Below are positions 36,436-44,271 of a stretch of 48,451 nt of DNA, piece by piece (within the stretch, counting starts at the first letter, position 1; each line of letters begins with the position of its first letter). This DNA comes from a virus, in the IMG/VR virus record IMGVR_UViG_3300032223_001928, positions 1 to 48,451 of that record; one strand, given 5' to 3'. The notes under the pieces are model-generated. The model worked only from the letters and a program-made list of their open reading frames with translations, did not search any database and had not been told where the DNA came from. Made by a program: the position numbers and the translations under genes.

Positions 36436-37449
36436 CTAGCGCACCGGACAGCTTCCGCCTTCACATTCCATCGAATCAGCTAAATTGCCTTCACCAACAT
36501 CTTCTTCACGAATTGGCTTAATCTTAGCTGATAGCTTCTCGTATTGCTCCTTGGTGATTGTTTCCTTTGGAGCTTGCTTAAAGCCGTGTTCGCTGTGACA
36601 CAGGAATGAAATCGTTTTTAGATATTTAAGATTTTGTCCTAGCCAAGCTTTTAGACCTTCTAGATCCTCTCGCTTGTAATAAACAGTGACGCTAACTGAC
36701 TGATCTGCCCAGTGCTTTTGGGCCATTTTAACAACATCTAATTGTTTCCAAGTAGTCCAATCTTCATCTGCGACTGGAGCATCTTCTGGCGCAGCAACAT
36801 AAAAATCTACAACAAGCGTGTTGTGATCTAAGCTACCGTCAAATCTTACTACAGGCTCCATATAATGTCCAGCTTCTTTTAGAAGTGGAATTAGTGCATC
36901 ATTAGCGGAGAAGCGTACACGTTGAATAATATAACGTGAATAGCCTGGATGGACTCCTTCATAACAATCAAATACTTTAGAAATTGTACCTGATGGTTTA
37001 ATTACGGTTGTACGAATACTCTCTGGAATTTTTAGTTCTGCTGAATATTTCTTATTCTCGTCCTGGATTGCAGCATAGGCACGATCAAGAACATCAGGTG
37101 CAAACAGCTGGCTTTGAAGACATCCCGTAATACCAGTTCCAATGCGACGATTACGCTTAACAACAGCATCACATTTTGGTTGATGATACTTTTCCATTGT
37201 TACACGCTTACCCCAGCGATGCATTAGACGTGAAGCTTCAATGAATTCTTCTTCATTATTAAGGTTTGGTAGTGCAATTTCTTGAAGGTTGCATGGCTCA
37301 CCATCTTCAAGTGTTGCTTCTGCACAGTTATGTACGCAAATTCCATTAGCAAAAAAATTATGTGTATCATCTACTGTTAAATCATATACGTCTGCTGTTT
37401 CTGTTAAAAATTCAATACTATCTATTTCTTCAAATTCTACTGTGTGCAT
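36436..37449 (-). CDS. ribonucleotide reductase C-terminal half with C-terminal split intein (IntC)
   Basis: 337 aa; ATG 37449 follows AGGAGATATGAG. Residues 1-41 are an intein C-part: VYDLTVDDTHNFFANGI, then CVHN. Splicing then joins at Cys42. The extein (296 aa) begins CAEATLEDGEPCNLQEI and ends CEGGSCPVR, as in adenosylcobalamin-dependent (class II, RTPR-type) reductases. KPSGTISKVF is also conserved. The first extein Cys aligns with the active-site thiyl-radical Cys of the NPCGE motif. The N-half is at 38299-39558. A terminator follows. Confidence 0.93.
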   Translation of the reverse strand: MHTVEFEEIDSIEFLTETADVYDLTVDDTHNFFANGICVHNCAEATLEDGEPCNLQEIALPNLNNEEEFIEASRLMHRWGKRVTMEKYHQPKCDAVVKRNRRIGTGITGCLQSQLFAPDVLDRAYAAIQDENKKYSAELKIPESIRTTVIKPSGTISKVFDCYEGVHPGYSRYIIQRVRFSANDALIPLLKEAGHYMEPVVRFDGSLDHNTLVVDFYVAAPEDAPVADEDWTTWKQLDVVKMAQKHWADQSVSVTVYYKREDLEGLKAWLGQNLKYLKTISFLCHSEHGFKQAPKETITKEQYEKLSAKIKPIREEDVGEGNLADSMECEGGSCPVR

Positions 37450-37450
37450 C

Positions 37451-38248
37451 TCATATCTCCTGATAATTTTTTCTAGTTTTTTTCCACTTCTTGGCAATTG
37501 CTGATTTTGTTTTCAGTTCTGTAAATTTAAGAATCTTTTGAAGATCACAAATTAATTCTATCTCAAGATCTTTTTCATAAATTTCCTTGAATGCATAATA
37601 TTTCTTCATGCGATCCTTGGAAGTATAGTAGAAACTTGATTTTATTTCAACTATCTTCTTTAGAATTCCTTTCTCGTAAATAAAGAAATCTGGAAGATAT
37701 TTTAGACCGTCGAGAACTTCATACTGTCTTACTTCTACGTCCCATTCAAAATTATTATTATCTAGCCATTCAGCGTAAACATACTCCCAAGAACTTCTAA
37801 GAAAGACATATTTCTGTTTTGATCTATTAAAATAATATCCGCCAATGAATCTTTTATTATTTTTTAATAGTTCTGGTCTTTTTATCGGCCAATCAGTAAA
37901 ATTGTTGTCTATCTTAGCATTTTCACTTCTTACTTTTTTTAGATGATCTGTTATTACGTGCGTTCCAACTCTTAGTTGAATGTCTAGATCTTTTAAAACC
38001 TTCCTACAGACGGTATATGTAAAATTTGGAAGGTTAATTTTCTTAACGATTAACTTAAATCCAATTCCATCCACATACATTTTTTCTAAAATAGATTTTA
38101 ATGCTTGTTTGGCTTCTGTATCATTAACCTTTTTATACAGTTTTTGTATAGATCCGTTTTTATTTTTTCTTTCTGCAAGAATTTCCGAAAAGTATATTTT
38201 GTTTATTAACTCTTTTGCTGTATCTAAATCATATGAATCCGTGTCCAT
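37451..38248 (-). CDS. free-standing homing endonuclease (Vsr/PD-(D/E)xK-like) in the split-intein gap
   Basis: 265 aa, one base from the IntC gene. Residues ~145-215 show a restriction-endonuclease fold: SSWEYVYAEWLDNNNFEW, then KYLPDFFIYEKG, then IVEIKSSF (E, PD, ExK). The N-terminal half is a helical, Lys-rich probable DNA-binding region. Endonucleases of this type between intein halves have been described for fractured phage genes. It is AT-rich with many Lys/Asn. Its ATG lies within a 19-bp inverted repeat, and AGGAG in the loop. Confidence 0.85.
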   Translation of the reverse strand: MDTDSYDLDTAKELINKIYFSEILAERKNKNGSIQKLYKKVNDTEAKQALKSILEKMYVDGIGFKLIVKKINLPNFTYTVCRKVLKDLDIQLRVGTHVITDHLKKVRSENAKIDNNFTDWPIKRPELLKNNKRFIGGYYFNRSKQKYVFLRSSWEYVYAEWLDNNNFEWDVEVRQYEVLDGLKYLPDFFIYEKGILKKIVEIKSSFYYTSKDRMKKYYAFKEIYEKDLEIELICDLQKILKFTELKTKSAIAKKWKKTRKNYQEI

Positions 38249-38290
38249 TAGGTTCTCCTAATATAAGTAGTCTAATGGACACGGATTCAT
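38233..38290 (-). promoter_or_regulatory. 19-bp perfect inverted repeat covering the endonuclease start codon
   Basis: Arms 38233-38251 and 38272-38290 are exact reverse complements, with a 20-nt loop. On the mRNA the endonuclease ATG (38248-38246) is inside the 3' arm and AGGAG is in the loop. Readthrough mRNA from the IntN gene would hide the start codon. A transcript starting inside the loop or 5' arm would not. Inferred role: keep the endonuclease low or timed, as hairpins do for some T4 intron endonucleases. Confidence 0.85.
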
Positions 38291-38298
38291 CATTTTAT

Positions 38299-39558
38299 TT
38301 ATGAAATTTTATATAGCTTATCTTCAAGAGTCAGATTTTGTGCTTCTACCCAGCCTCTTTGAGTTAAGACTCTGTGGTCTGGTGTGAGTTTAATCTCTTT
38401 ACCAGATTTTGTCTTAAGTTTCATAATTTGAGCATCTTCCTTTGTCTTGAACGCAATAGCGTTTTTAATAACTACTTCTTGTTTTTCTTCATCGTAGCTG
38501 TAGACCTCAAAATTAGCATTCATTTCGGCTAATTCTTGAATTGTTTTTTCACCTACTGTGGTCATAACAAGAGAATCGCCTGTTAAGCATGGATTTACGC
38601 CAATTGCTGGGTCATATTTCTCTTCACCCATACGACCATATTTTTGCATATTGGTTCGATTTACGATACCAAATGGTTCACCTTCTTCGTATGTTTTCCA
38701 GAATAATGGATGTAGATCGTCAACATCATCTACAACAACTGAGAAGTTCGCCATAGCACGTTGAGTTGGAATATTACCAAGATCCCAGCGTTTAGCCTTT
38801 AGGTACTCTTTATCCCAAGGATCGCCAAGAATAATAATAGCTGAACGACGAACATTACCGGCAACAACCATTTCAGCAATTGAACATAGGATATCTGCCG
38901 CGTCAAGAGGCTTAACGTGTTTGCCGCCTCTGGCGTTGAGGATTGTGCATAGCTTTTCGACAAATGCGATAAGAGGTTTTGGACCGCTTGAAGAACCTCC
39001 AAAGCCACTAATAGGCTCGCCAGCAGGACGAATGCATACAGTAGAATAGCTAAAAGATTTACCAGTATCAAAATATGACTCCAAAATACGACGGGTTAGT
39101 TCATTCCATCCTTCACGACTATCTGGGACGATAAAGTCTGCGTCTTTGCTATCACGATTTACAATATGTACATCGCGTTTAACTTTTGGTAGTTTGCTGA
39201 CAAAGCGGTGTTCAACTGACATACCAACACCACCGCCTAACATTAGCAGATCCTGAGCAAGTACGAAATTTGACCAGTCATCACCCGCTGTAAACCAGCA
39301 GTTATTAAGAGCAACACCGCCAAGTTTTTTATGGCTTGGAGCACCTGAATACCACCAACCACGACCAGCAGGACCAGCTTTACGTTCAGTTAGATAATAA
39401 CGTAGGCGCTCAATCTCTTGTGGACTAACTTCATGACCAGTTACGTTACCATAAATAACACGCTCGACTGTATCACTCCAATTCTCTAATGCACCATAAT
39501 CTTTACGGGCATAGGTTCTTTTGTATACAACTTTAGCTAGATTAGACCAATTTGACAT
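38299..39558 (-). CDS. ribonucleotide reductase N-terminal half with N-terminal split intein (IntN)
   Basis: 419 aa. The extein is residues 1-323: VVYKRTYARKDYG, ALNNCWF, GGGVGMSV, GNVRRSA and GIVNRTN are class II (NrdJ/RTPR-type) hallmarks, ending IGVNP. From Cys324 on, 96 residues are an intein N-part: CLTGDSLVMTTVGEKTIQEL (block A) and KLTPDHRVLTQRGWVEA (block B, TxxH), ending at a normal stop. Needs protein trans-splicing with the product of 36436-37449 to make an active ~619-aa reductase of dNTP synthesis. Confidence 0.94.
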   Translation of the reverse strand: MSNWSNLAKVVYKRTYARKDYGALENWSDTVERVIYGNVTGHEVSPQEIERLRYYLTERKAGPAGRGWWYSGAPSHKKLGGVALNNCWFTAGDDWSNFVLAQDLLMLGGGVGMSVEHRFVSKLPKVKRDVHIVNRDSKDADFIVPDSREGWNELTRRILESYFDTGKSFSYSTVCIRPAGEPISGFGGSSSGPKPLIAFVEKLCTILNARGGKHVKPLDAADILCSIAEMVVAGNVRRSAIIILGDPWDKEYLKAKRWDLGNIPTQRAMANFSVVVDDVDDLHPLFWKTYEEGEPFGIVNRTNMQKYGRMGEEKYDPAIGVNPCLTGDSLVMTTVGEKTIQELAEMNANFEVYSYDEEKQEVVIKNAIAFKTKEDAQIMKLKTKSGKEIKLTPDHRVLTQRGWVEAQNLTLEDKLYKIS

Positions 39559-39570
39559 AATATATTCCTC

Positions 39571-39819
39571 TTATAGAATTTCTTTTAGTTTACTTACATT
39601 TGCAGCGCCAACAAGTCGTTCAGCTTCTACGCCTTCTTCCAAGACAATAAAAGTTGGAACACCAGCAATATTATATTGCACTGCTCGTTCGTGATTTTCA
39701 TCAATATCTACAACTTCAAATTCAACATCTGGCTTGCTATCTTTTAGTTCATTAAAAACTGGCTTCGCTTGACGGCACGGCCCACACCATGTCGCACTAA
39801 ACATTAATACTTTTTTCAT
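39571..39819 (-). CDS. thioredoxin
   Basis: 82 aa, short thioredoxin/glutaredoxin-type fold. Active site ATWCGPC (C12, C15); cis-Pro loop GVPTFIVLEEG. Likely the electron donor for the ribonucleotide reductase encoded immediately downstream in the same operon. Confidence 0.95.
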   Translation of the reverse strand: MKKVLMFSATWCGPCRQAKPVFNELKDSKPDVEFEVVDIDENHERAVQYNIAGVPTFIVLEEGVEAERLVGAANVSKLKEIL

Positions 39820-39828
39820 TTTATTCTC

Positions 39829-41211
39829 CTATGATGCTTTTTGTTCCTTACGAAAACTTTTATACTTTTGCTTTAGATTCTCTTCTTGCTTTTTGGTTGC
39901 ACTTTCAATAATTTCACTTGCTGTTTCGGTGCTTTGAGATAGCACTTTGATCTTCACGTTGCTTGTATCCATGAAAATTGGGAATACTAATCCATCGGGT
40001 CCGTTGCGGTTCTTTGCAACAAAGATCCGACCTTCATTAGTATTCTTATCTTTTATTGTTCTGGAGACTGTGAAGATGAGATCTGCGACGAAACACTTGT
40101 TGAAGGCTTCGCTAATTGACTCCATTGTAATGACTTCTGCATTAAGTCCGCTACGGTTAGTCTGAGAGGCGGTCCAGAGTGTACATCCGTAGATTTGTGC
40201 GAGTCCTCTAAGTTCTTCATAAATGCTCTCCAATTCGTTTCTTTTTTCTCTTTGAGTAGAGACAGGTTTAAGTAGATCGCCGTAGTCCACAATGACCATA
40301 TCAATGCGAAAATCTTTTCTTTTTAATTTCTCAAGATGATTTTTTAATGTATTGGTCGATGCGCTCTTGGTTGGATATTCCTTAACAATAAGTTTTCCAG
40401 GAACATCTTTTACTAGTTCCCATACTTGCTCTTTCTGTTCTTGAACTTGAGCAATTGGGATGCCAGTAATACATGAATCGTAGCGGAGAGCTACAACTTT
40501 ATCTTGTAGTTCAAGCGTGTAATGTACCACGTTTAAACCTTGCTGTAAAGCCATAGCTCCAAGATGTGCGAGAGCCATAGATTTACCTGCTCCAGTCGGA
40601 GCAACAACTACACCAAGCTCTCCACGACCTAAACCGCCTTTTGTAATATTGTCGATAAGATCCCATCCTGTACTAATTGGATTACGCGCCATAATTTGAA
40701 ATCTTTTTTCAAAGTCCAACAAGAAATCATAACCATGATCGTTATCTGTACCGAGTTTTAGAGCGTCATTGATAATTTTACTAATCTCATCGTAGGATGA
40801 ATTTTGAATCAAACCTACGCTTTTAATCATTGCCTCTTTTAGCTTCTGCTTTTTACAAAAATCTAGTGAAATATCTTTAATATGCATTTCACCATCTAGT
40901 GAAAATTCATTAGATTCAATACGAGCATAAAATTCACGTACCTGTTTTTGTAGTAATTCATTCTCTTTATCTAGATCTGATCTAAGAATTGTAGTAATTG
41001 TGTTTCTAGATGGATGCGTTCCATACTTTTTACGATATGCAAACATTTTTTCTACAAAAACACGAAGATATTTCAATTCTAGAAAGTTAATATCTAGAAC
41101 TTCACTGATCTGATCGCAAAACATACGATCATCTAGCATGATTTGTACTAAATTTTCTTGAAATACTTTTCCAAACTTTTCAAACGAAGCTTTCTCATTA
41201 ACAAACGACAT
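39829..41211 (-). CDS. replicative DNA helicase, DnaB/gp41-like
   Basis: 460 aa from the second of two ATGs (41211; GAGG five bases before). RecA-type motor: Walker A APTGAGKS (205-212), Walker B DMVIVDYGDLL, then QTNRSG with the arginine finger region and FTVSRTIKDKNTNEGRIFVA. The N-terminal ~160 residues are the helical dimerisation domain. Hexameric 5'-3' helicase, loaded at the fork; no primase was recognised in the window. Confidence 0.93.
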   Translation of the reverse strand: MSFVNEKASFEKFGKVFQENLVQIMLDDRMFCDQISEVLDINFLELKYLRVFVEKMFAYRKKYGTHPSRNTITTILRSDLDKENELLQKQVREFYARIESNEFSLDGEMHIKDISLDFCKKQKLKEAMIKSVGLIQNSSYDEISKIINDALKLGTDNDHGYDFLLDFEKRFQIMARNPISTGWDLIDNITKGGLGRGELGVVVAPTGAGKSMALAHLGAMALQQGLNVVHYTLELQDKVVALRYDSCITGIPIAQVQEQKEQVWELVKDVPGKLIVKEYPTKSASTNTLKNHLEKLKRKDFRIDMVIVDYGDLLKPVSTQREKRNELESIYEELRGLAQIYGCTLWTASQTNRSGLNAEVITMESISEAFNKCFVADLIFTVSRTIKDKNTNEGRIFVAKNRNGPDGLVFPIFMDTSNVKIKVLSQSTETASEIIESATKKQEENLKQKYKSFRKEQKAS

Positions 41212-41231
41212 CATGACCTCAACTTTTCAAC

Positions 41232-41260
41232 AATATAGCACAGACCTTAACAGTTCTCAA
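41232..41260 (-). promoter_or_regulatory. sigma-70 promoter for the helicase gene
   Basis: TTGAGA (41260-41255), 17-bp spacer, TATATT (41237-41232). The -35 overlaps the last codons of the 5' exonuclease gene. Confidence 0.7.
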
Positions 41261-42212
41261 CTACTATCTTTTTCATGTGAACAAAAAGTTCTTCTAGATT
41301 TAGCGATGGAAAACCATCATGGATCATCATTTTAACAATGTCCAGTTTGTTAAACATACATTCACTATTATGCATAGCATAGTCAATCTTCATGGAATCT
41401 TGAACTGATATATTTGGAATAGCTAACTGCATAATCTTATAATTTTCTACAACTTTATCTTTTTGCTCAAGAATATTACTATAGGCTTTTACCTTAGATT
41501 CTGCTTTTGTACAATAATCTAAAAGTTCATCTATTGTATAACTTTTCTCTTCTGAAAGAATAGGAAATCTCTTGGCAACAGTCGGTAAACCGATGCCATC
41601 TACTCCATCAATATTATCTGATTTATCACCAGATAGCGCCCTAGCAAGACAGAAATTTGCTGGATGTATTCCATACTCCTCAACTATTTTTTTCTTGTTA
41701 AGAATTTCATGCTGCACAGGACGATACAGAACAGTCGAATTATCACATAGCTGAATAAAATCTTTGTCACTTGAGACAATTACCTTATTATAATCCTTCA
41801 ATGACTTATGTTGAGCTATTGCGGATATAATGTCATCTGCTTCAACCCCATCTAATAGAAGTTGAATAACTGGCATATGATTAATATATTCTACTAATCT
41901 AGTCATCTGCCAGATCTTATTATCAATCTCTTCATTGTCTGAGAGATTCTGGATATTCCTATTAAGGCGGATAGGCTTCCTACCGTCTTTATAGTTTTTA
42001 TTCATTAATTTTCTTTTTGTTGATCCACCTTGACCATCCCAACAGATTATGATGCGACTTGGACCTATTTCTCTTGTTAATTTTTGTAATATCTTTAAAA
42101 AACCAGTAATTCCACCAATAGGCTGACCATTGGTGGAAACACTAGGATCTACGATATATGCTCTAAAATAATTATTATTTCCGTCAATGATAAGAACTTT
42201 CTTTTTATCCAC
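41247..42212 (-). CDS. 5'-3' exonuclease / RNase H (FEN-like)
   Basis: 321 aa from GTG 42212 (GAGG five bases before, matching a start right at the stop of the lipoprotein ORF). FEN-family acids: LIIDGNNNYFRAY, CWDGQGGSTKRK, GVEADDIISAI, SSDKDFIQL and the helix-hairpin-helix region SGDKSDNIDGVDGIG. Removes RNA primers and flaps during lagging-strand synthesis, like T4 RNase H. Confidence 0.93.
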   Translation of the reverse strand: MDKKKVLIIDGNNNYFRAYIVDPSVSTNGQPIGGITGFLKILQKLTREIGPSRIIICWDGQGGSTKRKLMNKNYKDGRKPIRLNRNIQNLSDNEEIDNKIWQMTRLVEYINHMPVIQLLLDGVEADDIISAIAQHKSLKDYNKVIVSSDKDFIQLCDNSTVLYRPVQHEILNKKKIVEEYGIHPANFCLARALSGDKSDNIDGVDGIGLPTVAKRFPILSEEKSYTIDELLDYCTKAESKVKAYSNILEQKDKVVENYKIMQLAIPNISVQDSMKIDYAMHNSECMFNKLDIVKMMIHDGFPSLNLEELFVHMKKIVVENC

Positions 42213-42358
42213 TAATACCTCATACAAGCATCTCTATGAATATCATATTGATGTGTGTTTTTACAGAAAGCAGAGTCTTTTATGTCTTCTTTACGATCTT
42301 TATAGTTTACCGTAGCACATGAAAATATAACACTCAAGAACAAAATATATTTAATCAC
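42212..42358 (-). CDS. small lipoprotein (48 aa), GTG start
   Basis: GTG at 42358 preceded by GAGGACAAAG. MIKYILFLSVIFSCATVNYK is a signal peptide with a lipobox-like IFSC, followed by a 34-residue mature part with two more Cys (AFCKNT, DACMRY). Overlaps both neighbours. Could be a spanin-like or superinfection-exclusion lipoprotein; too short to tell. Confidence 0.65.
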   Translation of the reverse strand: MIKYILFLSVIFSCATVNYKDRKEDIKDSAFCKNTHQYDIHRDACMRY

Positions 42359-42545
42359 CTTTGTCCTCAATTACTCGATATTGCATATCTTCGTTATCTC
42401 TCATTGATTCTGCGCTATTAAAATCATTTACTGCGGCTTCCGCATAACGGTAATCCGTAAATTTTAAAGGTCTGCCATCAAATCCTGTTACTCTAACAAT
42501 TGTCTTACCTAAGAGCTTTGAATACAATACAACATTATAAATCAT
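42351..42545 (-). CDS. hypothetical protein (64 aa)
   Basis: ATG 42545 behind AGGAG; begins MIYNVVLYSKLLGKTIV. Strand-rich start then a helix (YRYAEAAVNDFNSAES). Function unknown. Confidence 0.75.
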   Translation of the reverse strand: MIYNVVLYSKLLGKTIVRVTGFDGRPLKFTDYRYAEAAVNDFNSAESMRDNEDMQYRVIEDKGD

Positions 42546-42557
42546 CAATCTTTTCTC

Positions 42558-42806
42558 CTATGATACTGGTGTTACTTCGACAAACTCATATCCAGTCCAT
42601 TTAATAATTCTAAATGGTGCGTTTTCTGGATGCGTAAACTTAACTCTTTCAACTACAGCATCTAGCGTATTTGCTGGCATTCTTGCGGAACAAGCATCTA
42701 CAAAATCTCCATCTTTGTCAACAACAATATAACAACCATTCAAAACTTTTGTTTTCATTTGTTCATCCTTTTCATTAAAAACATTAAAAATCCACTTTAG
42801 AATCAT
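42558..42806 (-). CDS. hypothetical protein (82 aa)
   Basis: Start uncertain: ATG 42806 lies four bases after the previous stop but has a weak site. ATG 42758 (MKTKVLNGCYIVVD) has AAGGATG at good spacing and would give 66 aa. A longer reading into the previous gene is rejected. Beta-rich small protein ending VKFTHPENAPFRIIKWTGYE. No recognised family. Confidence 0.65.
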   Translation of the reverse strand: MILKWIFNVFNEKDEQMKTKVLNGCYIVVDKDGDFVDACSARMPANTLDAVVERVKFTHPENAPFRIIKWTGYEFVEVTPVS

Positions 42807-42810
42807 TATT

Positions 42811-43266
42811 TTATTTTCCCGCTTTTCGTTCCTCTTCATGCTGATCACATAGAGTTCGCACCCATCCACCTTTTCTAAGTTCACCTTTTGAACTACATAG
42901 TTCACAAGTATGATGCGATAAAGCTTCAGCCATAAATATTGCGCCACGACAAAATTCATCGCCCCCTGATACATAAAATCTGAGTCCGCCAAATTTTTCT
43001 TTCACTTGAACCGCTACGACTTGTGGAATGTAATCAGAATCTTTAACTTCTCCACCAGAATTCTTTTTATGGAAAAGATACGTTTCACGGCTATCTATGT
43101 GATTCTGGATGGTATAACATAGATTTTCTATTATATCATACCATCCATCTTCTACCTGAAAGCTAAAAAGTTCATATTCACTAATGTGTTGTTCGTCTTT
43201 GCTTACTGCATTAGGAAAGATTTTTGGATACGCTTTAAATAATTTTTCTGATAATTCTTGTTTCAT
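42811..43266 (-). CDS. conserved phage hypothetical protein with Cys cluster (151 aa)
   Basis: Recalls a common phage protein of unknown role: LFKAYPKIF near the start, EDGWYDIIENLCYTIQ, VKEKFGGLRFYVSGGD, MAEALSHHTCELCSSKGE and GGWVRTLCDQHEEE. The CxxC and C..H pairs form a probable zinc site. Confidence 0.8.
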   Translation of the reverse strand: MKQELSEKLFKAYPKIFPNAVSKDEQHISEYELFSFQVEDGWYDIIENLCYTIQNHIDSRETYLFHKKNSGGEVKDSDYIPQVVAVQVKEKFGGLRFYVSGGDEFCRGAIFMAEALSHHTCELCSSKGELRKGGWVRTLCDQHEEERKAGK

Positions 43267-43268
43267 TT

Positions 43269-44198
43269 TTACACCTCGATACTAAATTTTTCTCTCATGT
43301 CAAGAACAGCAATGTTCTTATTTTTTGCTTCTACGTCAACATCAATTAAGTTATTTCTCATCGCATATAATTGTACTGAATTAACCTTATGGATCATTTT
43401 TGAATGTGCTCGTTTTTGATTGAATGCCGCTGTCTCAGTGCCAATTTCACTATTAGAAATATGTTGTAGAGGCTTAACGCCATTCCAACTATCAATCGCC
43501 ATACTATATGCACTAGCCAAGTTAAGACCACCGTCATTAAAAACATGATGATGGCTATCAAAAACAATAGGTACATTACAAGCTGAAACAGCAGCATTTA
43601 AATCCTTTACAGAATAGCACTTTTCATCGTTTTCTAGAGTTAGTCTATTTTTTACTGATGGACTTAGTGACTTAATTACGTCAATCAATTGTTCTATACG
43701 ACCTGATTTGCCGCCATGAATATTAATTGCGTAATATGTAGTTTGATCAAAGCCCATCTGATCAAAAATCCAAGCGTGGTATTCAAGCTCTTTAATTGAA
43801 TTTTCTACCACAGAGCTTTTGTCGCTGGAGAGAACTGTGAACTGTCCCGGATGGGTTGTGACTCGGATTCCAGAGTCTTTAAACGCTTGTCCAAGAGTTC
43901 TGAGTTGTCCCAGAAGCTCTCCATCGTCCAATGCATAGTTTCCACAGAAGTCATAAAGCGGCAATAGGCTCGACGACATTCTGAAAGATTTGATGCGTGC
44001 TTTATTGAGGTAAGGTAAAATTCGCAAATGTTCTGCGACATTGTTTCGATATGTTTCAATAATTCTTTCTCTTGAGTATTTACCATCTTTATATGCCCCT
44101 AGTTGAAGACTTTTCTCGTTAATAATGTTTTCTAATACAACTTCACCATTTCGTTTAGTTCGCTCCTCTAGCCACTGACAACATACGCCTAAACTCAT
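43269..44198 (-). CDS. uvsE: UV damage endonuclease (UvdE/UVDE family)
   Basis: 309 aa from ATG 44198 (GGAGATTAC before it; a longer frame runs into the hairpin). Family marks: LGVCCQWLEE, FRMSSSLLPLYDF, THPGQFTVL, ELEYHAWI, INIHGGKSGR, LTLENDEKC, FDSHHHVFN. A metal-dependent TIM barrel that nicks DNA 5' of UV lesions, giving the phage light-independent repair. Confidence 0.9.
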   Translation of the reverse strand: MSLGVCCQWLEERTKRNGEVVLENIINEKSLQLGAYKDGKYSRERIIETYRNNVAEHLRILPYLNKARIKSFRMSSSLLPLYDFCGNYALDDGELLGQLRTLGQAFKDSGIRVTTHPGQFTVLSSDKSSVVENSIKELEYHAWIFDQMGFDQTTYYAINIHGGKSGRIEQLIDVIKSLSPSVKNRLTLENDEKCYSVKDLNAAVSACNVPIVFDSHHHVFNDGGLNLASAYSMAIDSWNGVKPLQHISNSEIGTETAAFNQKRAHSKMIHKVNSVQLYAMRNNLIDVDVEAKNKNIAVLDMREKFSIEV

Positions 44199-44203
44199 GT
44201 AAT

Positions 44204-44259
44204 CTCCAATAAAAAACCCACTGTGGAAGCATAGTACCACAGTGGGTTTAGACTGTCAA
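44204..44259 (-). terminator. terminator with a sigma-70 promoter embedded in it
   Basis: 13-bp perfect stem (44237-44249 with 44214-44226), 10-nt loop, T6 tract. The same DNA holds TTGACA (44259-44254), 17-bp spacer, TACTAT (44236-44231): the spacer is the 5' arm and the -10 is the loop. Incoming transcripts form the hairpin and stop. Transcripts begun here start past the 5' arm, so they cannot form it, and read into the UV endonuclease gene. Confidence 0.85.
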
Positions 44260-44271
44260 TGTCTATTTATT

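Noticed and set aside
42807-42992. 62-residue N-terminal extension of the gene at 42558
   Set aside because: Lies entirely within the Cys-cluster gene 42811-43266 in another frame and lacks a start site.
43805-44086. 93-aa ORF inside the UV endonuclease gene
   Set aside because: Shadow frame of a gene with strong family motifs; no ribosome binding site.
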